From Nocardioides lijunqiniae (GTDB lineage Bacteria > Actinomycetota > Actinomycetes > Propionibacteriales > Nocardioidaceae), in contig NZ_JACJGM010000005.1 in NCBI RefSeq assembly GCF_015024225.1, positions 62,001-126,000 of the forward strand: a stretch of DNA of 64,000 bases, read 5' to 3'. The position numbers and the translations under genes are program-made. The notes below the pieces were generated by a model. It was not told the DNA's origin and did not search any database. It was given only the letters and a program-made list of their open reading frames with translations. Positions within the stretch are counted from its first letter, which is position 1. The number at the start of each line of letters is the position of its first letter. Positions 1-9,360 of this stretch are shown piece after piece.

Positions 1-1537
<1,537 letters not shown>

Positions 1538-1541
<4 letters not shown>

Positions 1542-1765
1542 CGGCGTGGCCTCCAGTGCAGCAGCCGGGACGTCAGGGCGACCGTGACGACGACCCAGAC
1601 CAGGGTGCCCACCAGGAGGAGCAGCGAGTCGGCGAGGGAGACGACGCCGTTCCAGGCATCGAGGACCACGTGGAGGGTCGAGCCGCCGGCGAGCAGCCGC
1701 TCGAGCAGCGGGAGGTTCTCGGTCATCCAGACCCAGATCCAGTGCCAGCTGGCGACCGCGATCAT
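1538..1765 (-). CDS. Small membrane protein coupled to the kinase gene
   Basis: 75 aa from ATG at 1765 (MIAVASWHWIWVWMTENL). A Trp-rich amphipathic N-terminus precedes one strong hydrophobic segment (about 43-66, LADSLLLLVGTLVWVVV), and the C-terminus is basic (HWRPRR). The ATG overlaps the stop of an upstream 29-codon ORF (TGATG) and its own stop overlaps the kinase ATG (ATGA), so it sits inside a translationally coupled chain. A longer version from GTG at 1810 is possible but has no visible ribosome binding site. I do not recognise the family. The context suggests a membrane partner for the soluble kinase. Confidence 0.6.
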
Positions 1766-1854
1766 CACGAGCCCATCGGCAGCGGGGTCGCCGGCGCGTG
1801 CTCCGGGCACGTCACGTGCAGGCTGCTCACGTCGGTGACGGGACTGGCGGGCAT
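1765..1854 (-). CDS. Leader-like small ORF (29 aa) upstream of the membrane protein/kinase operon
   Basis: A 29-codon ORF starting MPASPVTDVSSLHVT has GAAGGA 5 nt before the ATG. Its TGA overlaps the next ATG as TGATG. It lies 85 bp downstream of the 24-bp element at 1940-1963. An in-frame ATG at 1917 would extend it to 50 codons but lacks a good ribosome binding site. It has one Cys and several Pro and no hydrophobic segment, so it is not a signal peptide. The size, position and coupling match the 30-codon ORF at 9357-9449, although the two peptides are not obviously homologous. It is either a translated leader or a real micropeptide. Confidence 0.4.
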   Translation of the reverse strand: MPASPVTDVSSLHVTCPEHAPATPLPMGS

Positions 1855-1939
1855 GACGGTCCTTCGTGTCTGGGGGATCCCGGCCCGCTGGTGGGGGCCG
1901 GTCGTTGCGGTGGCCATCAGGCTCGCAGCGGCGGCTGCC

Positions 1940-1963
1940 CCTTCGCGTCAGTGAAAAGCCCTG
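1940..1963 (-). promoter_or_regulatory. 24-bp shared upstream element, copy A
   Basis: On the minus strand it reads CAGGGCTTTTCACT followed by GACGCGAAGG, then GGCAGCCGCCG. It shares AC(C/T)GACGCGAA with three other copies (2032-2055, 9550-9573, 14419-14442). It points toward the kinase operon and ends 85 bp before the first small ORF. This is a probable operator or promoter element; the factor is unknown. Confidence 0.6.
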
Positions 1964-2031
1964 AGTGCTCCCCGGACGTCACGGTGCGGGACGCGCACGG
2001 GGACGGTGGACGCCCTGCCGCGCAGGCGGAT

Positions 2032-2055
2032 CAGGGACTTCTACCGACGCGAAGG
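2032..2055 (+). promoter_or_regulatory. 24-bp shared upstream element, copy B
   Basis: Reads CAGGGACTTCT then ACCGACGCGAAGG, followed by TGCAGCCGCCGG. It ends 80 bp before the MerR-family start codon and is divergent from copy A, so the MerR gene and the kinase operon share a control region. Confidence 0.6.
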
Positions 2056-2135
2056 TGCAGCCGCCGGTGGGAGGCTGCGGAGCCGGCACTCGGCAGCGGA
2101 GGGAGCCGAGCGGCCCACCGCCCACGAGGAGGACG

Positions 2136-2492
2136 ATGACCTGGAGCACGCGCGAGCTTGCCGAGCTGGCGGGGACGACCGTGAACACGATCCGGCACTA
2201 CCACCGGCTCGGTCTCCTCGCTGAGCCGAGACGCCTGCCCAACGGCTACAAGCAGTACGGGGAGCGGGACCTCCTGCGGCTGCTGGAGGTCCGGCGGCTG
2301 GCCGAGCTGGGCGTCCCGCTCTCACGGATCGGGCAGGTCGGCGCGCGCGGCGAGGGCGGGCAGGACGCGTTGCGCGAGCTGGACGCCGAGCTCGCCGCCG
2401 GCGTCGAGCGTCTGCTGCGTGCTCGGGCCGACATCTCCGCGATCCTGGACGACGCCGACGTGGTCGGGACTCCGCACGACGAACACGGATAG
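2136..2492 (+). CDS. MerR-family transcriptional regulator
   Basis: 118 aa from ATG with GAGGAGG 4 nt upstream. The N-terminal winged helix-turn-helix is clear: TRELAELAGTTVNTIRHYHRLGLL (about 5-28) with the RR-wing LPNGYKQYGERDLLRLLEV. A short helix of about 45 residues (dimerisation coiled coil) follows and ends in EHG. There is no Cys-rich metal loop and no separate ligand domain, so the effector cannot be inferred. It is divergent from the kinase operon, and both have the shared element upstream. MerR proteins normally bind the spacer of their own or a neighbouring promoter, so it is one candidate for binding the element (inference). Confidence 0.88.
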   Translation: MTWSTRELAELAGTTVNTIRHYHRLGLLAEPRRLPNGYKQYGERDLLRLLEVRRLAELGVPLSRIGQVGARGEGGQDALRELDAELAAGVERLLRARADISAILDDADVVGTPHDEHG

Positions 2493-2531
2493 GTCGGCGG
2501 CCCGCTCCACGGCGGCCCGGCCGCCAGGCTG

Positions 2532-3950
2532 TCAGGTCGGCTCGGGACGGCCGTAGGTCTCCAGCAGCCGGAGCCAGATCTCGTTCATGGTCGGATAGGC
2601 AGGCACGGCGTGCCACAGGCGATCGAGCGGCACCTGACCGACCACCGCGATCGTCGCCGCCTGGAGCAGCTCCGCGACGTCCTGACCCACGAAGGTCACC
2701 CCGAGGATGACGCGGCGCCTCTCGTCGACGACCATCCTGGCCATGCCCTGGTAGCCGTCGGCCTGGAGGCTCGCCCCCGCGACCGAGCCGAGGTCGTAGT
2801 CGACGACGCGCACGTCGTAGCCCGCCTCGGTGGCCTGCGCCGAGGTGAGGCCCACCGAGGCCACCTCCGGCACGCTGAAGACGACCTGCGGAACCGCCTC
2901 GTGATCAGCGGTCGCCACGTGAGCGCCCCAGGCGGTGTCGTCCACGGTCCTGCCGAGTGCGCGGGCGGCGATGGCGTCACCGGCGGCGCGCGCCTGGTAC
3001 TTCCCCTGATGGGTCAGGAGAGCGCGGCGGTTCACGTCGCCGGTGGCGTACAGCCAGTCGGTGCCCCTCACGAGCAGGGTGTCGTCCACGTCGATCCACA
3101 TGCCGGGCTCGATGCCGGCGACCTCGATGCCGATGTCGTCGGTGCGCGGAGCGCGGCCGGCGGCGACGAGCACCTCGTCGACCTCGACGCTGCGATCGCC
3201 GATGGACACGGTGACCCCGGCGGGGGTCCGGGTGACGGCGGTGGGCGACTTGCGGTGGATGGTGACGCCCAGCCCGTAGAGACCCGCCGTGACCAGGTCG
3301 CCGACGAAGTCCTCCTGGCCCCGCAGCAGGCCGCTGCGGGCGAAGACGGTCACCTCGGTCCCGAACGATGCGTAGGCCGTGGCCATCTCGACCGCGACGA
3401 CACCGCCCCCGACGACGGCCAGCCGTGGGGGAGCGGCCTGCGCGCTGGTGGCCTCGCGCGGGGTCCACGGGCTCGCGTGGGCGAGGCCGGGGATGTCCGG
3501 GAGGAGCGGGTCGGATCCGGTGCTGATGACGACGGCGTGCCGCGCGGTCAGCACGGTCTCGACGCCGTCCGACGCGGTGACGGTGACCTGCCTGGTCGCG
3601 GTGAGCCGGCCGTACCCGCGGATCAGGGCGATGCCGGCCCCGGACACCCAGTCCACCTGGCTCGAGTCGTCCCAGCCCTGGGTGAAGCCGTCGCGGCGGG
3701 CGAGGACCGCGAAGACGTCGAGACCGCCGGTCACCGCCTCGCGTGCCCCGCCGACCTGTCGGGCCGCACGGAGCGCCATGCCGCTGCGGATGAGTGCCTT
3801 CGAGGGCATGCACGCCCAGTAGGAGCACTCACCGCCGACGAGCTCGTGCTCGACGAGCACGGCGGTGAGCCCGCCCTTCACCGCGCGGTCGGCGACGTTC
3901 TCCGCGACCGCGCCTCCTCCGATGACCACGACGTCGTATGCCGTCTCCAT
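2532..3950 (-). CDS. Dihydrolipoamide-dehydrogenase-like FAD/NAD(P) disulfide oxidoreductase
   Basis: 472 aa, ATG with AGGAGGT upstream. It has the group-I flavoprotein disulfide reductase layout: FAD-binding GGGAVAENVA (11-20), redox-active disulfide in GGECSYWACMPSK (C42 and C47, spaced CX4C as in Lpd), a second dinucleotide fold VVGGGVVAVEMA and ATGDVNRRALLTHQGKYQARAA. The C-terminal interface domain has HAVPAYPTMNE, an analogue of the Lpd HPTxxE active-site motif with extra residues. It is the last gene of the GcvPA/GcvPB operon, so it could serve as a dedicated E3/L-protein-like oxidase (inference). A mercuric-reductase role is unlikely, since there is no metal-binding N-terminal domain or terminal CC pair. 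Confidence 0.85.
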   Translation of the reverse strand: METAYDVVVIGGGAVAENVADRAVKGGLTAVLVEHELVGGECSYWACMPSKALIRSGMALRAARQVGGAREAVTGGLDVFAVLARRDGFTQGWDDSSQVDWVSGAGIALIRGYGRLTATRQVTVTASDGVETVLTARHAVVISTGSDPLLPDIPGLAHASPWTPREATSAQAAPPRLAVVGGGVVAVEMATAYASFGTEVTVFARSGLLRGQEDFVGDLVTAGLYGLGVTIHRKSPTAVTRTPAGVTVSIGDRSVEVDEVLVAAGRAPRTDDIGIEVAGIEPGMWIDVDDTLLVRGTDWLYATGDVNRRALLTHQGKYQARAAGDAIAARALGRTVDDTAWGAHVATADHEAVPQVVFSVPEVASVGLTSAQATEAGYDVRVVDYDLGSVAGASLQADGYQGMARMVVDERRRVILGVTFVGQDVAELLQAATIAVVGQVPLDRLWHAVPAYPTMNEIWLRLLETYGRPEPT

Positions 3951-4049
3951 GAGACCTCCTTGCTGGCTGGTGCGTGCGCGGGCGCAGGGTGACGTCGTCG
4001 GTGACGCCGCGCCTCAGGACTGCGATCGAGCTGGACCGCCGAGACTCCG

Positions 4050-4457
4050 TCAGTCGAAGACGGCGGTGGCCTCGATCTCCACGAGCAGCGCGGGCGTCCA
4101 CAGCGCCTGCACCCCGATGACGGTGATGGGCGGCAGCGGCGTGGTGAAGCCGTCGGACTGCTGGGCGCGCGCGGTGCCCTCCAGCAGCTCCTCGGCCATG
4201 GAGGGTGTCCAGCCGACGACGTAGATGGTCAGTCGTGCGACGTCGCCGACCTCGCCCCCAGCGCTCGTGACGCCCACGGCCACGTGGTGCATGGCGGAGT
4301 GGACCTGGCCGGCCAGGTCGGTCGAGGTCACCTCACCTTCCGGGGTCACGGCTGCCTGGCCGGCGAGCAGGAGCAGGCGAGTGCCGACGCCCAGGGCGAC
4401 GGGCGCGTAGTCGGGCTGCTGCAGGAGGCCGTTCGGGTGGGAGAGGGTCACGGGCAC
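4050..4457 (-). CDS. Rid (YjgF/YER057c/UK114) family protein, atypical
   Basis: 135 aa from GTG (MPVTLSHPNGLLQQPDYAPVA) with GAAGGA about 8 nt upstream. It has the Rid fold signature: an N-terminal strand, LLLAGQAAVTPEGEV, the helix LAGQVHSAMHHVAVGVTSAGGEVGDVARLTIYV and the C-terminal strand ALLVEIEATAVFD. In E. coli RidA the imine-hydrolysing Arg lies in PARSxV; the aligned segment here reads PPITVIGV, so that Arg seems to be missing. This suggests one of the Rid subfamilies that lack classical 2-aminoacrylate deaminase activity. It sits between the response regulator and the flavoprotein in one operon. Confidence 0.82.
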   Translation of the reverse strand: MPVTLSHPNGLLQQPDYAPVALGVGTRLLLLAGQAAVTPEGEVTSTDLAGQVHSAMHHVAVGVTSAGGEVGDVARLTIYVVGWTPSMAEELLEGTARAQQSDGFTTPLPPITVIGVQALWTPALLVEIEATAVFD

Positions 4458-4512
4458 GTGGGTCGTCCTTCGTGTCGGGGTCGGACGTGGCCGACCGTGG
4501 GGAGCGGTGGCG

Positions 4513-5172
4513 TCACAGCCACCCGTTCGTGCGGGCGACGCGAGCGGCCTCGTGACGGCTGCGCGTCTGGGTCTTGCGGATGGAGCTGGAGAGGTAGTTG
4601 CGCACGGTGCCCTCGGCCAGGCACAGGGCCGCTGCCATGTCGGAGACGCTGCGGGCCTCGCTGGTGAGGAGGAGGACGTCGAGCTCGCGGTCGGTGAGGG
4701 GGGAGTCGTCGACGATGGCGCGCGCGGAGACCTCCGGGTCCATCCAGCACCTGCCGTCGTGCAGGAGCCTGATCGCCGAGGCGATCTGGTCGACGTCGGA
4801 CGACTTGCTGACCACGCCGCGGACGCCGGCCCGGAGAGCTCGGCGCAGTGTTGCCGGCCCTGCATGACGCGCCAGCACCAGGACTGCCTGGTGCGGTCGC
4901 GCACGGAGGATCGCGGAGACTGCCTCCAGCCCGTCGATCCCGGGCATCTCGACGTCGATGACGAGGACGTCCGGTCGCTCACGCACGGTGACCTCGACCG
5001 CCCGTCGTCCGTCAGCCACCTCGGCGACGACCTCGATCGCGCCCTCCATCGGCAGGAGCCTGGCCAAGGCCGTGCGCAGCAGCGACTCACCGTCCGCCAG
5101 GACGATCCTTGCCGGTGCGAGGTCGCGCTCCGTGGAGCCGAGCCCTTCCGGCTCGAGCAGACGTAGGCTCAT
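4513..5172 (-). CDS. LuxR-type response regulator with degenerate receiver
   Basis: 219 aa from ATG at 5172; a longer start at 5265 would overlap gcvPB by 34 bp and is less likely. The receiver domain (about 21-135) keeps the phospho-acceptor region VLVIDVEMPGIDG (D73) and the Lys in VVSKSS. The usual acidic pair reads ADGES (one acid replaced by Gly) and the switch Ser/Thr position reads VLVLARH. A LuxR helix-turn-helix follows (PLTDRELDVLLL ... LAEGTVRNYLSSS). No histidine kinase lies nearby. It is embedded in the GcvP operon and may autoregulate it. Phosphorylation-independent control is plausible because of the receiver changes (inference). Confidence 0.82.
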   Translation of the reverse strand: MSLRLLEPEGLGSTERDLAPARIVLADGESLLRTALARLLPMEGAIEVVAEVADGRRAVEVTVRERPDVLVIDVEMPGIDGLEAVSAILRARPHQAVLVLARHAGPATLRRALRAGVRGVVSKSSDVDQIASAIRLLHDGRCWMDPEVSARAIVDDSPLTDRELDVLLLTSEARSVSDMAAALCLAEGTVRNYLSSSIRKTQTRSRHEAARVARTNGWL

Positions 5173-5231
5173 GGTGCGGGTCCCGGCTCTCTCGGATCGC
5201 TGGCTGCTGGTGCTCGGACGGCGCGACGGCG

Positions 5232-6779
5232 CTAGCGGCCGGTCTTGCGACGGAACGCTCGCCACGTCATGGCGCGCGTGTCGGGATCATCGATCACCCC
5301 GGGCCTCAGCCGGTGGATCGCCTGGTGGTGGGGTGCTGTCTTGACGATCTGAGGATCGGAGTACGCCTCGTCGGAGATCCGCTGCATGACCGCGACCCAC
5401 AGGTCCAGCGCCTCCTTGCCGTACATCTCGCCCGACTCGGGCGTGAACGGCTCGGGGACCAGCCAGGGCTCGTGGCTGGTCCACGCCGGGTCCACACCGA
5501 AGTCGGACATGCGGTTCAGGACGTCGTGGACGTCGACCCCGGTTTCCTCCTTCATCGTCTGCACGCTGTAGCGCGTCATCTCCATCCGAGGCGACGTCGC
5601 GTCAGGGTGCGAGCGGGTGATCCCGCGGATCGCGAGCAGCCCCTTCTCCATGTAGTTGTTGCCGAGGACGGACAGGTCCGACGCCTGCGCGATCTGCTCG
5701 GCACCCATGGAGCGGACCCACGCGTAGGCCTTGAGCACCACCGGGACGTTGCCGAAGAACTCGCGGATCTTGCCGCTGCTCTGCGGGCGGTCGTAGTCGA
5801 GGTGGTAGCGCTCGCCGTCTTGCACGACCAGCGGCGCCGGCAGGAACGGCGCCACCTCGGCGGAGCAGCCGTACGCACCGACGGCGGGGCCGCCGACGCC
5901 GCTCTTGGGCGCACCGAACGTCTTGTGCAGCATGAACATGCAGGCGTCGAAGCCGATCTCGCGCGGGCGGATCTTCGACATGGTGCCGTTGAAGTTGGCG
6001 CTGTCGTAGAAGCACAGGCCGCCCGCCTCGTGGACGATCCGCACCCACTCCTTCATCTCGGGGTTGTAGACCCCCATGTCGTCGGGGTTCCCCACCATCA
6101 GGCCGGCCGTCCGATCGGAGACCGCGGCCTTGAGCGCGTCGAGGGACGGGTAGCCGTTCTCGTCGAGCATCAGCGTGATGACCTTGAACCCCGCCGCCGC
6201 AGCGGTCGCGGCGTTGCACGGGTGGGTCTGGATGGTCGTGATGATCTCGTCGCGCTGCTCGAGCTCGCCGCGAGAGGCGTGGTAGGCACGGACCACGGCG
6301 CAGTTCGTGAACGCCGCCTCGGCGCCGCCGCCGGCCTGGAACACGAACTGGTCCATCCCCGACATCTCCCGCAGCACGAGATCGGCGTTGTGCACGATCT
6401 CCAACGTGCCCTGCATCGTGTCCTCGTGCTGGTGCGGGTGCACCTCGGTCACCTCGGGCCGCCACGCGAGCTCCTCGTTGACCTGGGGGTTGTACTTCAT
6501 CGTGCAGGTGCCGAAGAGGCTGACGCCCATCATGCCCAGCGTCTGCTGGGACAGGCGCAGGTAGTGGTAGAGGACCTCCGGCTCCGAGAGCTCCGGCAGC
6601 GCGGGCGGCTGCCGGCGGCGTACGCCGGCGGGAACCAGGTCCGCGACGGGACCGACCCGGGACTCGATGTCCGGACCGACGTCGGAGAACACCACCCCGC
6701 GACGACCGGGGTATCCCATCTCCATGATGACCGGCTCGTTCCACACCGGGGCCTGGTACTCCTGGGGCTGCGTGCTCAT
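5232..6779 (-). CDS. gcvPB: Glycine dehydrogenase (decarboxylating) subunit 2, split P-protein
   Basis: 515 aa. This is the C-terminal half of the PLP-dependent P-protein, which decarboxylates glycine and passes the aminomethyl group to lipoyl-H-protein. The PLP-Lys motif MLHKTFGAPKSG is present (K286), with the upstream conserved segments HPHQHEDTMQGTLEI, FVFQAGGGAEAAFTN, THPCNAATAAAAGF and YDSANFNG. The ATG overlaps the gcvPA stop by one base (TGATG), so the two subunits are translationally coupled. Actinobacteria usually carry a single fused gcvP, so this split pair is probably an additional or transferred paralogue. No gcvH or gcvT adjoins it; the gcvT at 32.9 kb is in a different locus. 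Confidence 0.9.
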   Translation of the reverse strand: MSTQPQEYQAPVWNEPVIMEMGYPGRRGVVFSDVGPDIESRVGPVADLVPAGVRRRQPPALPELSEPEVLYHYLRLSQQTLGMMGVSLFGTCTMKYNPQVNEELAWRPEVTEVHPHQHEDTMQGTLEIVHNADLVLREMSGMDQFVFQAGGGAEAAFTNCAVVRAYHASRGELEQRDEIITTIQTHPCNAATAAAAGFKVITLMLDENGYPSLDALKAAVSDRTAGLMVGNPDDMGVYNPEMKEWVRIVHEAGGLCFYDSANFNGTMSKIRPREIGFDACMFMLHKTFGAPKSGVGGPAVGAYGCSAEVAPFLPAPLVVQDGERYHLDYDRPQSSGKIREFFGNVPVVLKAYAWVRSMGAEQIAQASDLSVLGNNYMEKGLLAIRGITRSHPDATSPRMEMTRYSVQTMKEETGVDVHDVLNRMSDFGVDPAWTSHEPWLVPEPFTPESGEMYGKEALDLWVAVMQRISDEAYSDPQIVKTAPHHQAIHRLRPGVIDDPDTRAMTWRAFRRKTGR

Positions 6780-8179
6780 CACGTGACGACCTTCCTGATG
6801 GCCTCGACGAGGCGCTCGATGTCGGACTGGGTGTGGATCTCGGTGACGCAGTAGAGGGCGCTCTGCCCCAGCTCGGGGAAGTCCTCCGACAGGTCCTTGC
6901 CGCCGAAGATGGCGACGTCTCGGAGGGCCTCGTTGACGGCATCGACGCTCCTGCCGGTCTCGTCGAAGTTGACGACGAACTCCTTGAAGAATCCCTGCGG
7001 GAAGGTGACGCTCACCCCCTCGACCTCGGACAGCAGCTGCGCCGCGTAGTGGGCGCGCTGCAGGATCTGTCCGCCGATCTCCTCGAATCCCCGGGGACCC
7101 ATCATCGCCATGTACGTGGTGGCGGCGATGGCCCACATGTAGACCGAGTGGCCGGTCCAGTCGTTGCCCTTGTCGCGCAGTCCGTAGGAGGACTGCTCGA
7201 ACAGGCTGAGCCCGAAGCCGTACTCGCCCTCCTGCAGGGTCTCGCCGATGCTGAGCAGCAGGGTCGGGTACTGGTGGGCGTAGCGGTCCTCGTCGCGCGA
7301 GGCGATGAACCCGCCCACGCCACCGCCGGTGTGCAGGTGCACTCCGAGCGGCTGGATGGTGCCCACCACGATGTCCGCGCCGACGTGGACCGGCGAGGCG
7401 AGCACGCCGAGCGAGATGGGGTCGACCCCGACGACGGTCTCGGCGCCCGCCGCTCGCGCGATGGCGGCGATCTCGGCCCCCTGGTGCTCGATGATGCCGA
7501 GGTAGGAAGGAGTCTCGAAGTAGACGGCGGCCGTCTGCTGGCCCACCGCGGCGCGCAGGTCGTCGAGGTCGACGAGGCCCGTGGCCGGGTCGTAGTCGAT
7601 CAGACGGACCGCGATGTGGCCGGCCATCTCGGCGGGCTCGCAGTAGCTGCGGATGACGGAGAGCCGCTCCGGGTCGATCGCGCGCACGACGGCGACCTCG
7701 TGGCGACCGGTCAGGCGCGCGGCCATGCGCATGGCGTGCCCGGCAGCGGAGCCCCAGCTGCGCACCGGCAGGCCGACGAGCTCGAGGTCGACGAGCTCAC
7801 CGAGCTGGCTGCTGAACTCGAACCACGCCTGGTTGCGGCCGTGGTCGGAGCTGGGCTCTCCGAACACCGAGGTGAGGAACTCGTTGCGCCGCACGACCTC
7901 GTCGCAGGCGGCGGGCACGTGGTGCTGCCACGCCCCCGCCCCGAGGAAGCTCAGGTTCTGCTCGCAGGTGCGGTTCTTCGACAGGATCCCGACGAGGTGG
8001 CGCTTGAGCTCGGCCTCGCTGAGCGCGGGCGGGAGATCCAGCGGACGCGTGCTGCGGTGGTCCGCGGGGATCTGCGAGAACAGCTCGTCGATGCTGTCGA
8101 CGCCGATCGAGTCGAGCATCTCCTGCTGGATGGCCGGTACGGAGTTGGCCATGTACGGATGTGCGGTGCGTCCTCTCAC
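6779..8179 (-). CDS. gcvPA: Glycine dehydrogenase (decarboxylating) subunit 1, split P-protein
   Basis: 466 aa from GTG with AAGGAG and 6-nt spacing; the ATG at 8152 is an alternative. It matches the GcvPA half of glycine decarboxylase: N-terminal YMANSVPAIQQEMLDSIGVDSIDELFSQIP, LSFLGAGAWQHHVPAACDEV, ETPSYLGIIEHQGAEIAAIA and a C-terminal aminotransferase-fold small domain. GcvPA has the aminotransferase fold but no PLP-Lys and works as a heterotetramer with GcvPB. It lies 35 bp downstream of the NAD-kinase-like gene. Some strongly conserved regions carry unusual residues (for example SWGSAAGHAMRMAAR where the family has a Ser/Thr-rich substrate loop), so a substrate other than glycine is possible (inference). 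Confidence 0.88.
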   Translation of the reverse strand: MRGRTAHPYMANSVPAIQQEMLDSIGVDSIDELFSQIPADHRSTRPLDLPPALSEAELKRHLVGILSKNRTCEQNLSFLGAGAWQHHVPAACDEVVRRNEFLTSVFGEPSSDHGRNQAWFEFSSQLGELVDLELVGLPVRSWGSAAGHAMRMAARLTGRHEVAVVRAIDPERLSVIRSYCEPAEMAGHIAVRLIDYDPATGLVDLDDLRAAVGQQTAAVYFETPSYLGIIEHQGAEIAAIARAAGAETVVGVDPISLGVLASPVHVGADIVVGTIQPLGVHLHTGGGVGGFIASRDEDRYAHQYPTLLLSIGETLQEGEYGFGLSLFEQSSYGLRDKGNDWTGHSVYMWAIAATTYMAMMGPRGFEEIGGQILQRAHYAAQLLSEVEGVSVTFPQGFFKEFVVNFDETGRSVDAVNEALRDVAIFGGKDLSEDFPELGQSALYCVTEIHTQSDIERLVEAIRKVVT

Positions 8180-8214
8180 GAGGATCTCCTTCGGTTGTGG
8201 GGGATGGGAGGTCG

Positions 8215-9360
8215 TCAGGTGCTGATCTTGAGAACCGTGCTGCGGTCGTGGCCGGTGACGATCCGGAGGTAGCCGCTGAGCTGCGCATCCAGGTCGTCGT
8301 CGCCGGTGTCGACGCGCAGCACGGGCTCGTCGAGCGCGGCGAGCTTCTCGACCGAGGAGACGACGATGATCCGGTCGCGGCCCGCTCGGCGGATCACGGC
8401 GGCGCTGAGCTGCTGGTTGCCTCGGCCGAACAGGCTTCCCTGTCCGCCCAGGACGCCGACGACGAGGTAGGTCTCGTGATCGGCCGTGAGTCCCAGCAAC
8501 GACCGCTCGTCGAGATCGAGACCGACGGACTCACCGTCGAGGACGGCGTCGACGCCGAGCAGCGTGGACGGCACGCCCAGCGCCTCCGAGACCCGCCTCG
8601 TGGTCGTCCCCGGGCCCAGCAGGTACAGACATCCGGGTCGCATGCGCGCTGCCACCTGCCGGCTGGCCCCCGCCAGCGAGCCGTCCTCGCCCGGATGCCC
8701 GCCGGACTTCGCATGCTGCGCGAGGTGTCGTTCGTACGGACTCCGGGCGTACCCGTGGAGCTGGGCGGAGACCCGGTCCTCGCGGAAGGCCGCCTCGTCC
8801 AGATCCATGACCTCGGCGTCGCGGAGCGGCGCCCGGGGGCTGCGTTGCAGGAAGAGGGCCGCCAGGTTGGCGGCGTTCCTCGGGTTGGTGCCGAAGACCG
8901 CCGAGTGCATCTTGACGCCCGCCGGGACGCCGAGCATCGGTACCCCGTCACCCACGGCGCCGAGGACGTCACGCGCCGTGCCGTCGCCGCCGACGAAGAG
9001 GATGAGGTCGACCGGTCGGGACGCCAGTGTCTCGGCCAGCGCGCGGGTGTCGGCCGCCGAGGAGATGCCCGGCTCGCGTCGATGGACCACCAGCGGATCG
9101 AGTCCGGCTTCGCGCGCCGGCGTCTCGCCCAGCTCGCCGGAGCCGGTCACCAGGCGCAGGGGCGCCGCCAGCTCCGCGAGACGGCTCAGCGCGACGTACG
9201 CCCGCTCCTGGGCCTGGGGGGTCGCGCCGCGCCGGCGCGCCTCCTCGAGGACGCGCGGGCCGTCGGTTCCCTTGAGCCCCACCGATCCGCCCATGCCCGC
9301 GACCGGGTTGACGATGAGGCCGAGAGCGGGTCCGTCCTCCGGCAGGGGTGACGCGCTCAC
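8215..9360 (-). CDS. ATP-NAD/AcoX kinase-family protein (COG3199 type)
   Basis: 381 aa, GTG start overlapping the stop of an upstream 30-codon ORF (GTGA). It has the NAD/diacylglycerol-kinase-like signatures NPVAGMGGSVGLKGTDG (18-34) and LFVGGDGTARDV (GGDG at 124-127), then GVPAGVKMHSAVF, the family's conserved substrate loop. Length and motifs match the AcoX/COG3199 branch rather than the housekeeping NadK (about 290 aa). In other bacteria the AcoX branch sits in catabolic operons, but its exact substrate is unsettled. It heads the operon with gcvPA and gcvPB, suggesting that the pathway needs a phosphorylated nucleotide or small molecule (inference). Confidence 0.85.
   Translation of the reverse strand: MSASPLPEDGPALGLIVNPVAGMGGSVGLKGTDGPRVLEEARRRGATPQAQERAYVALSRLAELAAPLRLVTGSGELGETPAREAGLDPLVVHRREPGISSAADTRALAETLASRPVDLILFVGGDGTARDVLGAVGDGVPMLGVPAGVKMHSAVFGTNPRNAANLAALFLQRSPRAPLRDAEVMDLDEAAFREDRVSAQLHGYARSPYERHLAQHAKSGGHPGEDGSLAGASRQVAARMRPGCLYLLGPGTTTRRVSEALGVPSTLLGVDAVLDGESVGLDLDERSLLGLTADHETYLVVGVLGGQGSLFGRGNQQLSAAVIRRAGRDRIIVVSSVEKLAALDEPVLRVDTGDDDLDAQLSGYLRIVTGHDRSTVLKIST

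Noticed and set aside
1940..1963. DosR/DevR dormancy box
   Set aside because: Only the GGGACTT half-site resembles it; the palindromic second half is missing in all four copies and copies A and D deviate in the half-site too.
2532..3950. Mercuric reductase
   Set aside because: It lacks the metal-binding N-terminal domain and C-terminal Cys pair, and there is no mer regulator or transport gene; the nearby MerR protein has no metal-binding Cys pattern.
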